Under the pieces are notes generated by a model. The model saw nothing but the letters and a program-made list of their open reading frames with translations, did not search any database and was not told the origin of the DNA. Positions 1-6,960 of a stretch of 13,716 bases of DNA are shown here, piece after piece. The first letter of the stretch is position 1. Each line of letters begins with the position of its first letter. The stretch is from positions 1-13,716 of the forward strand of contig NZ_JAKIUR010000064.1 of NCBI RefSeq assembly GCF_021647475.1, in the 5' to 3' direction. Both the position numbers and the translations under genes were made by a program. The stretch comes from Lutibacter sp. GTDB taxonomy: Bacteria; Bacteroidota; Bacteroidia; Flavobacteriales; Flavobacteriaceae.

Positions 1-76
1 TAAACTTTTATCAAGAATATTTGCCGTTGTAAATCGTGAAACACCTTATGTGGATTTTATGAAATATGCAGCTTAA
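1..76 (+). CDS. 3' end of a gene, resembling the C-terminus of an IS110-family transposase (partial)
   Basis: An open frame enters from the left edge, reads 24 residues (including RIFAVVNRETPYVDF) and stops at TAA 74-76. The gene body lies outside the window. The pattern K-L-x-x-R-[IV]-F-A-x-[VI] followed by a short polar stretch and PY-V resembles, from memory, the tail of Bacteroidota IS110-family transposases, which are DEDD recombinases of insertion sequences. No catalytic residue is in view, so this is inference from a short tail. The gene converges on purL. If the assignment is right, an insertion-sequence end lies shortly after the stop codon. It could instead be any unrelated protein with a similar tail. 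Confidence 0.45.
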   Translation, partial: KLLSRIFAVVNRETPYVDFMKYAA

Positions 77-117
77 AAATTAGTGATAAATTTTAATGTT
101 TTTATTTGTTTTAATCA

Positions 118-233
118 TAGAATACGAATGATTTTCGATAGAAAATTGTATCGAGAACTATTTTTTAGACTAAAATTTCTATTCTCGATACTAATTTTCC
201 TCCTTATCAGGATTAAAATTCACTCGAATTGAC
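118..233. repeat. Inverted pair of intergenic repeats (fourth repeat class, TTCTCGATAC type)
   Basis: Two related copies face each other. The right copy (182-233) runs from TTCTCGATAC through AATTTT...AAAATT to CACTCGAATTGAC. The left copy (118-157) is its inverse, ending in AAAATTGTATCGAGAA. The facing arms GAAAATTGTATCGAGAA (141-157) and TTCTCGATAC-t-AATTTTC (182-199) give a 17-bp stem with one bulged base. The stem could act as a bidirectional terminator between the left-edge gene and purL, but no clear T run follows it. Apart from this pair and the purL terminator, nothing else was recognised in 77-312. Confidence 0.6.
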
Positions 234-293
234 GAAATTTTATCATAATGCACAACGGGTTTAATTAATATTGATGCAATGTGATGATATGAT

Positions 294-322
294 AAAAAAG
301 GAATTTCAGAGTTTAGAAATCC
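294..322 (-). terminator. Rho-independent terminator of purL, overlapping its last codons
   Basis: On the minus strand GGATTTC (322-316) pairs with GAAATTCC (307-300) with one bulged base, and six T follow (299-294). The left arm lies inside the last two codons of purL, and the stop codon TAA (315-313) lies in the loop. Confidence 0.65.
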
Positions 323-3300
323 TTTATAATTGTACTGCTGTTTTTTTGTTTTTGAATCCACTTTCTAGCATTTATAAATGCTTCTGCCCAAGGTGAAACT
401 TCATCTTTTCTTCCTTCAGGATAATAAGCCCAATTCCATTGATATATAGACCGCTCAATATGTGGCATGGTAACTAAATGGCGTCCATCTTTTGAGCAAA
501 GCATAGCCGTGTTAAAATCAGATCCATTAGGATTTGCAGGATAACTATCATAACCGTATTTAGCAACTATATGATAGGCTGATTCTTCCATTGGTAGCTT
601 AAATTTTCCTTCACCGTGTGAAATCCAAACTCCCAAAGTGCTTCCTTCAAGGCTTGATAACATTACCGAATTATTTTTCTGGATAGTAACTGAAGTAAAA
701 TTACTTTCGTGTTTATGGGAATCATTATGAATCATTTTTCCGTGAATTTTATGTTCAGGATTTATGACTTCTAATTCCATAAATAACTGACAACCATTAC
801 AAATTCCAACAGATAAAGTATCTTCTCTTTTGAAAAAATTATCTAAAGCTGTTTTAGCTTTTTCGTTGTATAAAAATGCACCAGCCCAACCTTTGGCAGA
901 ACCTAATACATCAGAATTTGAAAATCCGCCAACAGCACCAATAAACTGAATATCTTCTAATGTTTCACGGCCGCTAATTAAATCGGTCATATGCACATCT
1001 TTTACATCAAAACCAGCTAAATACATAGCATTAGCCATTTCACGTTCACTATTACTTCCCTTTTCACGAATGATGGCTGCTTTAGGTTTTTTAATTAAGC
1101 TTGTTTTGAGCGGAGTTGAAGGGTTCGAAGTGACATTTCCGTCATTGCGAGGAGTATGCGACGAAGTAATCTCATTTTTATAAACAGATTGCTTCACTGC
1201 GTTCGCAATGACATTTTTTAATTTTCCCGTAAAATGCTGCGGAAATACAAAGTTTAAAGGTTGATTTTTATAATTTTCAAAGCGATTTTTTGCTTTGTTA
1301 TTTGCACATTGTTTATCATCTAATAAATACGAAGTTTCAAACCAGCAATCTCTTAATTCAGGAATATTAAAATTGTAGATTTTAGCTTTATTTTTAATAG
1401 AGATATTATTACCTTGAATGGCTTTCCCAATTTCAAAATAAGAGATGTTATTTTCTTTTAAAATAGAAGTAATACTTGTATCTGAACTTTGGAAAATAAT
1501 ACCGCTGTTTTCGGAAAATAGCAGTTTTATAATATCCCTTTCATTTAAATCAGAAAGATTTATTTCTAATCCAATTTTTTGTTGTGAAAAACACATTTCT
1601 AACAAAGTAGTTATCATTCCACCCGAAGAAATATCATGCCCAGCCAAGATTTTATTTTCTTTAATTAATTGTTGAATAGTATTAAAAACATTCTTAAAAA
1701 GTGTTGCACTTTTTATGGTAGGCGTAAAAACACCTAAATTTCCATTGATTTGAGAAAATGAAGATCCACCTAATTTAAAATTTTCATTAGATAAATTAAT
1801 GTAATATAATTTGTTGTTTTCTTTAAGTTGAATAACGGGTTCAATAACTTTTGAAATTTCATTACAATGTCCTGTTGCAGAAATAATTACAGTTCCAGGA
1901 GCAATTACTTCTTCATTGTCATATTTTTGCTTCATTGAAAGCGAATCTTTACCTGTCGGAATATTAATTCCCAGTTCAATTGCAAAATCAGAAACCGCTT
2001 TAACGGCTGAGTATAAACGAGCATCTTCTCCTTCATTTTTACAGGGCCACATCCAGTTTGCTGATAAAGAAACAGATGCCAAATTATTTTGTAACGGTGC
2101 CCAAATAATATTAGTAAGTGCTTCTGCTATGGCATTTCTACTCCCTGCAATCGGGTCAATCAATGCACTTATAGGAGCGTGTCCAATAGAAGTTGCGATT
2201 CCTTCTTTACCATTATAATCTAATGCCATAACGCCACAATTATTTAAGGGCAATTGTAAAGGACCAGCACATTGTTGTTTGGCAACTTTTCCTCCAACGC
2301 AGCGGTCAACTTTGTTCGTTAACCAATCTTTACAAGCAACTGCTTCTAATTTTAAAACTTCACGGAGATAATCTTGAATATTTTCTTGTATATAAATAGG
2401 TTTGCTGTAATTTCTTTTTACAGTACTATCATTCATAATAGTTTTTGGAGAGCTACCAAACATATCCAATAAATTTAAATCCATTGGTTTTGTATTGTTT
2501 TTCTTTGATTCGAAAGTAAATTTTAAGTCGTTTGTAACTTCTCCAACTTCATAAAAAGGAGCACGTTCTCTTGCTGCATTTTTTTGTAACAACTCAATAT
2601 CCTTTTCATGAATTACTAAACCCATTCTTTCTTGAGATTCATTTCCAATAATCTCTTTAGCAGAAAGGGTTGGGTCGCCAATAGGCAATTTATCAATTTC
2701 TATAATTCCGCCAGTTTCTTCAACTAATTCTGATAAACAATTTAAATGTCCACCAGCACCGTGATCGTGAATTGACACAATTGGATTTTGTTCATTTTCA
2801 ACCATTCCTCTTATGGCATTTGCAACTCTTTTTTGCATTTCAGGGTTTGAACGTTGAACTGCATTTAATTCAATTCCACTTGAAAATTTACCAGTATCAG
2901 CTGAGGAAACTGCAGCACCCCCCATACCAATTCGGTAGTTATCACCACCTAAAATAATAATTTTGTCACCTTTAGCAGGTTTATCTTTCAAAGCTTGTTC
3001 AGCTTTTGCGTAACCAATTCCACCTGCTTGCATAATTACTTTATCAAAACCTAATTTGCGAGTATTTTCTTGATATTCAAAAGTCAATACAGAACCAGAA
3101 ATAAGTGGTTGTCCAAATTTATTTCCAAAATCAGAAGCACCATTTGAAGCTTTAATTAAAATATCAATTGGAGTTTGATACAACCATTTGCGTTCGTGCA
3201 TATATTTTTCCCAAGGTCTATCTTTTGATAATCTAGAATAGGAAGTCATATACACAGCTGTACCAGCTAAAGGCAAAGACCCTTTTCCGCCCGCCAAACG

Positions 3301-4110
3301 ATCTCTAATTTCACCTCCAGCTCCAGTGGCAGCACCATTAAATGGTTCAACAGTGGTAGGGAAATTATGAGTTTCTGCTTTTAAAGAAATGACAGAATTA
3401 AAATTTTTCATTTCGTAAAAATCAGGTTTATCTGCCGATTTTGGTGCGAATTGCTCAACGGTTGGTCCTTTAATAAAAGCGACATTATCTTTATAAGCTG
3501 AAACAATTCCGTTGGAATTTAATTCTGAAGTTTTTCGAATTAGTTTGAATAATGAAGAAGGCATTTTTTTGCCATCAATAATAAAAGTTCCATTAAAAAT
3601 TTTATGGCGACAGTGTTCTGAGTTTACCTGAGAAAATCCAAATATTTCAGAATCTGTTAATTTTCGATTAATTTTGGCACTTAGTTTATTTAAATATTCA
3701 ACTTCATCATTATTTAGTGATAATCCTTCTTGTTTGTTATAAGCAGCAATATCATCAATTTCTAAAATAGGTTCAGGTGTTAAATCAATGGTAAAAACAT
3801 CTTGATTTAATCCACTGTATTTTTGAAAAATCATTGAATCAAAATCTTCTTCTTTATTTGAAGCTATAAATTCTTCAATTCTTATGATTTTATCAATTCC
3901 CATATTTTGGGTAATTTCAACAGCGTTTGTACTCCAAGGAGTAATCATTGTAATTTTTGGACCAATAAAAAAAGCATAAATAGATGCCTCATTTAATATA
4001 TTTTGATTGCCAAATAGCCAAGTTAATTTTTGTATTGTTTCTTGCGAAAGTTCTTTTGACGTTTGTACAGCATAAATTTTACTGGTTGCGTTTCCAAAGA
4101 AATGAATCAT
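313..4110 (-). CDS. purL: Phosphoribosylformylglycinamidine (FGAM) synthase, large single-chain PurL
   Basis: This cytoplasmic enzyme of de novo purine synthesis converts FGAR, glutamine and ATP to FGAM. Its 1265 residues follow the single-chain plan: an N-terminal PurS-like domain, a synthetase region with NSEHCRH (163-169), KAETHNFPT (244-252) and the glycine-rich GAATGAGGEIRDR (259-271), a second synthetase half, and a C-terminal class I glutaminase from about residue 1009. The glutaminase triad is visible as Cys1104 (GICNGCQ), His1217 and Glu1219 (MPHIER). The start MIHFFGN is typical of Bacteroidota PurL. The protein is somewhat longer than relatives as I remember them. The excess is residues 967 to about 1002, where two repeat-derived segments have been added in frame in the linker before the glutaminase. 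All catalytic motifs remain, so the enzyme is probably active. It is divergent from the his operon. Confidence 0.97.
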   Translation of the reverse strand: MIHFFGNATSKIYAVQTSKELSQETIQKLTWLFGNQNILNEASIYAFFIGPKITMITPWSTNAVEITQNMGIDKIIRIEEFIASNKEEDFDSMIFQKYSGLNQDVFTIDLTPEPILEIDDIAAYNKQEGLSLNNDEVEYLNKLSAKINRKLTDSEIFGFSQVNSEHCRHKIFNGTFIIDGKKMPSSLFKLIRKTSELNSNGIVSAYKDNVAFIKGPTVEQFAPKSADKPDFYEMKNFNSVISLKAETHNFPTTVEPFNGAATGAGGEIRDRLAGGKGSLPLAGTAVYMTSYSRLSKDRPWEKYMHERKWLYQTPIDILIKASNGASDFGNKFGQPLISGSVLTFEYQENTRKLGFDKVIMQAGGIGYAKAEQALKDKPAKGDKIIILGGDNYRIGMGGAAVSSADTGKFSSGIELNAVQRSNPEMQKRVANAIRGMVENEQNPIVSIHDHGAGGHLNCLSELVEETGGIIEIDKLPIGDPTLSAKEIIGNESQERMGLVIHEKDIELLQKNAARERAPFYEVGEVTNDLKFTFESKKNNTKPMDLNLLDMFGSSPKTIMNDSTVKRNYSKPIYIQENIQDYLREVLKLEAVACKDWLTNKVDRCVGGKVAKQQCAGPLQLPLNNCGVMALDYNGKEGIATSIGHAPISALIDPIAGSRNAIAEALTNIIWAPLQNNLASVSLSANWMWPCKNEGEDARLYSAVKAVSDFAIELGINIPTGKDSLSMKQKYDNEEVIAPGTVIISATGHCNEISKVIEPVIQLKENNKLYYINLSNENFKLGGSSFSQINGNLGVFTPTIKSATLFKNVFNTIQQLIKENKILAGHDISSGGMITTLLEMCFSQQKIGLEINLSDLNERDIIKLLFSENSGIIFQSSDTSITSILKENNISYFEIGKAIQGNNISIKNKAKIYNFNIPELRDCWFETSYLLDDKQCANNKAKNRFENYKNQPLNFVFPQHFTGKLKNVIANAVKQSVYKNEITSSHTPRNDGNVTSNPSTPLKTSLIKKPKAAIIREKGSNSEREMANAMYLAGFDVKDVHMTDLISGRETLEDIQFIGAVGGFSNSDVLGSAKGWAGAFLYNEKAKTALDNFFKREDTLSVGICNGCQLFMELEVINPEHKIHGKMIHNDSHKHESNFTSVTIQKNNSVMLSSLEGSTLGVWISHGEGKFKLPMEESAYHIVAKYGYDSYPANPNGSDFNTAMLCSKDGRHLVTMPHIERSIYQWNWAYYPEGRKDEVSPWAEAFINARKWIQKQKNSSTIIKDF
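1106..1134 (-). repeat. Repeat fragment inside the purL linker (GTCACTTCGA type)
   Basis: Read on the minus strand this begins GTCACTTCGAACCCTTC and continues with AACTCCGCTCAA. It resembles the common flavobacterial intergenic repeat that starts GTCACTTCGAG. It encodes VTSNPSTPLK (purL residues 993-1002), begins six bases after the neighbouring 72-bp element and keeps the frame. It may belong with the repeats at 118-233, which also carry a GTCA-TTCGA end. The match is short, so the family assignment is tentative. Confidence 0.45.
1141..1212 (+). repeat. Class 1 palindromic repeat inserted in frame in purL
   Basis: This is a 72-bp full element with ends GTCATTGCGA (1141-1150) and TCGCAATGAC (1203-1212), which are perfect inverted repeats. 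Inside, GAAGTAATCT (1163-1172) faces AGATTGCTTC with one G-T pair. It is the same family as the his intergenic elements. Being 24 codons long and open, it adds VIANAVKQSV...RND (residues 967-990) to PurL between the synthetase core and the glutaminase. Confidence 0.85.
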
Positions 4111-4143
4111 AGATTGATTTGTTTAATTTTTTGTTTTATGTAG

Positions 4144-4151
4144 CAAATTTA
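4144..4151 (-). promoter_or_regulatory. Candidate -7 box of the purL promoter
   Basis: TAAATTTG on the minus strand fits the Bacteroidota -7 consensus TAnnTTTG. It lies about 33 bases upstream of the purL ATG, leaving a short leader. No clear -33 TTG/TTTG box was found at the usual spacing, and in such AT-rich DNA the match could be chance. Confidence 0.3.
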
Positions 4152-4214
4152 ACCAAATTATTAGAAACACTAGTCTTGGGTTTTATTTAGTTAAACTAGT
4201 TATTAATACAGTTT

Positions 4215-4271
4215 TTAACAATTTTGTTGAATAAATTGTTATTTATTTAACAAAAAATAAAAAATTGTTAA
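4215..4271. promoter_or_regulatory. Two adjacent TTAACAA dyads, possible operator
   Basis: TAACAATTT (4216-4224) faces AAATTGTTA (4233-4241), and TTAACAA (4247-4253) faces TTGTTAA (4265-4271). Both dyads use the same half-site and lie 40-100 bases upstream of the his -7 box, between the divergent purL and his promoters. This position suits a regulator, but AT-rich DNA readily forms such dyads. Confidence 0.25.
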
Positions 4272-4310
4272 TATTGTTCCATGTGGAGTTTATTAATTTA
4301 AATAGTTTAA

Positions 4311-4318
4311 TACCTTTG
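4311..4318 (+). promoter_or_regulatory. Candidate -7 box of the his operon promoter
   Basis: TACCTTTG matches TAnnTTTG exactly and lies 20 bases before the leader peptide ATG, which is suitable for a start of transcription near 4325. The -33 region is weak: TTTA (4289-4292) is the best candidate at about the right spacing. Confidence 0.5.
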
Positions 4319-4337
4319 GCGTAGTAAATAAAGAAAC

Positions 4338-4397
4338 ATGAATTTTATTCAATTACATCATCGTCATCATTTTCAAACCGGCACTCAGGCACGATGA
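4338..4397 (+). CDS. Histidine operon leader peptide (HisL-like)
   Basis: A 19-codon frame encodes MNFIQLHHRHHFQTGTQAR and stops at TGA 4395-4397. Four of five consecutive codons (4356-4370) are histidine, CAT-CAT-CGT-CAT-CAT. Such a run just upstream of a terminator hairpin and hisG is the hallmark of ribosome-mediated attenuation: when charged tRNA-His is scarce the ribosome stalls on these codons and transcription reads through. The ATG sits just after a fitting promoter box and an A-rich stretch. The peptide itself probably has no function. It differs in sequence from the enterobacterial HisL with its seven consecutive histidines, and no homology is claimed, only the same logic. Confidence 0.85.
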   Translation: MNFIQLHHRHHFQTGTQAR

Positions 4398-4461
4398 TAC
4401 TATATTGAATAAAATAAAAATATAATTATAACCCGTTTGAGTAAATCAGACGGGTTTTTTT
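4342..4461 (+). promoter_or_regulatory. Histidine attenuator: leader hairpin, alternative pairings and terminator
   Basis: A leader hairpin encloses the peptide gene: ATTTTATTCAAT (4342-4353) pairs perfectly with ATTGAATAAAAT (4404-4415), and inside it ATCATCG (4357-4363, within the His codons) pairs with CGATGAT (4392-4398). Downstream, AACCCGTTTGA (4430-4440) pairs with TCAGACGGGTT (4446-4456) through one G-U and is followed by a T run. Two leader segments could pair with the terminator's left arm instead: TCAAACCGG (4373-4381, one bulge) with 4433-4440, and ACTCA...ACG (4383-4393) with CGT-T-TGAGT (4434-4442). A ribosome held at the His codons would open the leader hairpin and favour these. 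The exact switch is inferred. Confidence 0.75.
4430..4461 (+). terminator. Attenuator terminator upstream of hisG
   Basis: An 11-bp stem (AACCCGTTTGA / TCAGACGGGTT, one G-U) with loop GTAAA is followed by TTTTT. It ends 37 bases before hisG and is the conditional terminator of the his leader. Confidence 0.85.
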
Positions 4462-4498
4462 ATACTCAAAGATTTACTTGAACACATTAAGATAAGAA

Positions 4499-5356
4499 AT
4501 GAATAAAATTAAAATTGCAGTTCAAAAATCAGGAAGGTTAAATGAAGATTCACTTAAGTTGCTAAAAGATTGTGGAATTTCAATTGACAACGGTAAAGAT
4601 CAGCTTAAGGCTTCTGCAAGTAATTTTCCTTTAGAAGTCCTTTATTTGCGAAATGGAGATATTCCTCAATATTTAAGAGATGGTGTAGTTGATGTAGCCA
4701 TTATTGGTGAAAATGTTTTAATTGAAAAAGGTGAAGATATTGGTATATTAGAACCTTTAGGTTTTTCTAAATGTAGGGTTTCCATTGCAATTCCTAAAGA
4801 AAATGAATACAATTCTATACAAGATTTAAATGGAAAGCGTATTGCAACTTCCTATCCAAATACGGTTATCAAGTATTTCAAAAAATTTAATGTTAAACCT
4901 GAAATCCATATCATTAATGGTTCAGTTGAAATAGCTCCAAACATTGGTTTGGCTGATGCAATTTGCGACATTGTTTCTAGCGGAAGTACCTTGTTTAAAA
5001 ATAATTTAAAAGAGGTTGAAAAAATGCTAGTTAGTGAAGCGGTTTTAGCAGTTTCTCCTTTAATATCAAAAGAAAAACAGATTGTTTTAGATAAACTTCA
5101 ATTTAGAATTCAAGCCGTTTTAAAAGGTAGAAAATCAAAATATGTACTAATGAATGCACCTAATGATAAAATTTCAGCAATAATAAAATTATTACCAGGA
5201 ATGCGAAGTCCTACGGTTTTACCTTTAGCTGAAGAAGGATGGAGTTCTATTCACACAGTTATTGAAAAAAATTCTTTTTGGGAAGTAATAGATGATTTAA
5301 AAGCAAATGGAGCAGAAGGATTGTTAGTAATTCCTATTGAAAAAATGGTATTGTAA
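4499..5356 (+). CDS. hisG: ATP phosphoribosyltransferase, long form HisG
   Basis: This enzyme catalyses the first committed step, ATP + PRPP to phosphoribosyl-ATP, in the cytoplasm. The 285-residue length marks the long form: a periplasmic-binding-protein-like catalytic part (about 1-207) with SGRL (11-14) and DVAIIGENVL (65-74), the PRPP-binding stretch AICDIVSSGSTL (154-165), and a C-terminal ACT-like regulatory domain (about 208-285, containing LPGMRSPTV and GAEGLLV). Long HisG is known to be inhibited by histidine through this domain and does not need HisZ, and no hisZ is seen here. It is the first structural gene after the attenuator, so it is probably controlled both by attenuation and by feedback. 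The start ATG follows an A-rich stretch, as usual in this phylum, with no strong Shine-Dalgarno site. Confidence 0.97.
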   Translation: MNKIKIAVQKSGRLNEDSLKLLKDCGISIDNGKDQLKASASNFPLEVLYLRNGDIPQYLRDGVVDVAIIGENVLIEKGEDIGILEPLGFSKCRVSIAIPKENEYNSIQDLNGKRIATSYPNTVIKYFKKFNVKPEIHIINGSVEIAPNIGLADAICDIVSSGSTLFKNNLKEVEKMLVSEAVLAVSPLISKEKQIVLDKLQFRIQAVLKGRKSKYVLMNAPNDKISAIIKLLPGMRSPTVLPLAEEGWSSIHTVIEKNSFWEVIDDLKANGAEGLLVIPIEKMVL

Positions 5357-5387
5357 AGCTCCTTAATCCCCAGAGAGAATTATTATA

Positions 5388-5418
5388 AAAGTTTAAAGTT
5401 TAAAATTTAAAAGTTTAA
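5388..5418 (+). repeat. Short imperfect AAGTTTA tandem repeat in the hisG-hisD gap
   Basis: About four imperfect units of AAAGTTTA lie side by side. Nothing else recognisable is present between the hisG stop and the palindromic element at 5454. Confidence 0.4.
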
Positions 5419-5453
5419 TGTTGAATAATTTGGAATAAGCATATAACAAAGGT

Positions 5454-5503
5454 GTCATCCTGAACCCGCCTGTCCGGCAGGCAGGCTTGTTTCAGGATCT
5501 CAT
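5454..5503 (+). repeat. Class 2 palindromic repeat with a nested mini-palindrome (hisG-hisD gap)
   Basis: The element reads GTC-ATCCTGAA...TTCAGGAT-CTC, with the hairpin arms at 5457-5464 and 5491-5498. Compared with the copy at 13011 it carries 21 extra bases (5466-5486, CCGCCTGTCCGGCAGGCAGG plus C) in the hairpin loop. These extra bases are themselves palindromic (GCCTG/CAGGC). The remaining gap up to hisD (5504-5554) is A/T-rich and holds only the translation start region. Confidence 0.8.
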
Positions 5504-5554
5504 CTTAACAAAAATTACAATAATTATTTTTTAGTTCAACTAAATAATGCAAAA

Positions 5555-6838
5555 ATGAAAAAAATAATAAATCCACAAAAAGATAATTGGTCAATTTTAC
5601 TGCAAAGACCTACACAATCAATTGAAGCAATTGAAGATACTGTTACTTCTATTTTTGGAGATATCAAAAGTAATGGTGATGAAGCAGTAAAAAGATATAC
5701 GTCTATTTTTGATGGAGTTCTATTAAATGATTTTTATGTTTCAGAAAAGGAATTAAAAACAGTTGATACATTAATTTCAGGAGATTTAAAAGAAGCAATT
5801 AAAAATGCAAAACAAAACATTGAAAAATTTCATAGTGCTCAAAAAACTAAAAAAGTTGTAACAGAAACAACTATAGGTGTTCAATGCTGGCAAGAAAAAA
5901 GACCAATTCAAAAAGTTGCACTATATATTCCTGGAGGAACGGCTCCATTGTTCTCAACAGTTTTAATGCTGGCAATTCCAGCTCAAATTGCAGGATGTAA
6001 AGAAATTATTTTGGCAACTCCTCCAAATAAAAAAGGGACTATAAATCCGGCTATTATTTATGCAGCAAAACAATGTGGAATAACTGAAATTATTAAAATT
6101 GGTGGAATTCAAGCCATTGCTGCACTTACTTTTGGAACGGAATCAATTCCACAAGTTTATAAAATTTTTGGACCTGGAAATCAATATGTTACTGCTGCAA
6201 AACAATTAGCAACTAAATTTGGAGTTGCTATTGATATGCCGGCAGGACCAAGTGAATTATTAATTGTTGCGGATGATACCGCCAATCCAAGTTTTGTAGC
6301 ATCAGACTTGTTAAGTCAGGCAGAACACGGTGTTGACAGTCAGGTGATTTTAGTATCAACATCAAAAAAAATGATTACTGAAGTTTCAATTGAAATTGAA
6401 AGTCAAATTCAACAATTATCAAGAAAAAAAATTGCGGAGAAAGCTATTGAAAACTCAAAATTGATTTATGTTGAAACTAAAGAGATTGCCTTAGAATTAA
6501 TAAATGAATATGGACCTGAACACTTTATAATTTGTACCAATAATAATGATTTTTATGTAAATGGAATTGAAAATGCCGGCTCGGTATTTATTGGGAATTA
6601 CACCCCAGAAAGTGCAGGTGATTATGCTTCAGGTACAAATCATACCTTACCAACAAATGGTTATTCAAAGGCGTATTCAGGAGTTAATTTAGATTCGTTT
6701 TTAAAAGCTATTACATTTCAAAAAATATCAAAAAAAGGGATTCAAAATATAGGAAATACCATTGAATTAATGGCAGAAGCAGAAGGTTTAGATGCACATA
6801 AAAATGCAGTAACGTTGCGTTTAAATAGTTTAAAATAA
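5555..6838 (+). CDS. hisD: Histidinol dehydrogenase
   Basis: This enzyme catalyses the last two steps, oxidising L-histidinol to histidinal and then histidine with NAD+. The 427-residue length is normal. Residues matching the known zinc site are Gln255 and His258 (SQAEHG), Asp356 (ESAGDY) and His415 (LDAHKNAV). The catalytic pair Glu322-His323 (GPEH) is present, as are His363 (TNHTLPT) and the family signature region IDMPAGPSEL (226-235). The 198-base gap from hisG holds a tandem repeat and a class 2 palindrome. The ATG follows an AT-rich leader, and a repeat begins two bases after the stop codon. Confidence 0.97.
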   Translation: MKKIINPQKDNWSILLQRPTQSIEAIEDTVTSIFGDIKSNGDEAVKRYTSIFDGVLLNDFYVSEKELKTVDTLISGDLKEAIKNAKQNIEKFHSAQKTKKVVTETTIGVQCWQEKRPIQKVALYIPGGTAPLFSTVLMLAIPAQIAGCKEIILATPPNKKGTINPAIIYAAKQCGITEIIKIGGIQAIAALTFGTESIPQVYKIFGPGNQYVTAAKQLATKFGVAIDMPAGPSELLIVADDTANPSFVASDLLSQAEHGVDSQVILVSTSKKMITEVSIEIESQIQQLSRKKIAEKAIENSKLIYVETKEIALELINEYGPEHFIICTNNNDFYVNGIENAGSVFIGNYTPESAGDYASGTNHTLPTNGYSKAYSGVNLDSFLKAITFQKISKKGIQNIGNTIELMAEAEGLDAHKNAVTLRLNSLK

Positions 6839-6840
6839 TG

Positions 6841-6946
6841 GTCATTATGAGCCAGCCTGTCGGCAGACAGGGAGTGGTAACAACGTGGTAATCTCTAAAA
6901 TTGAATTAGATTGCCACAGCAAATGAAGAATTTGCTTCGCAATGAC
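6841..6946 (+). repeat. Class 1 palindromic repeat with a nested mini-palindrome (hisD-hisC gap)
   Basis: The ends are GTCATTATGA and TTCGCAATGAC. The left half ends GTGGTAATCTC and the right half begins AGATTGCCACAGC, with an inner hairpin AGCAAAT/ATTTGCT. Relative to other copies, 20 bases (6851-6870) are inserted after GTCATTATGA. With the next G they contain CCTGTC-GGCA-GACAGG, a perfect 6-bp hairpin related to the insert at 5466-5486. The element fills most of the gap. Confidence 0.85.
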
Positions 6947-6960
6947 AAATAACAATTAAT

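Noticed and set aside
1106..1212. Repeat-derived purL segment as evidence of a pseudogene
   Set aside because: The frame is open across both segments and all motifs on either side are intact, including the glutaminase triad.
1445..2957. Plus-strand open frames inside purL (76, 100 and 61 codons)
   Set aside because: They lie fully opposite the intact, strongly conserved purL frame and show no recognisable domain or start region.
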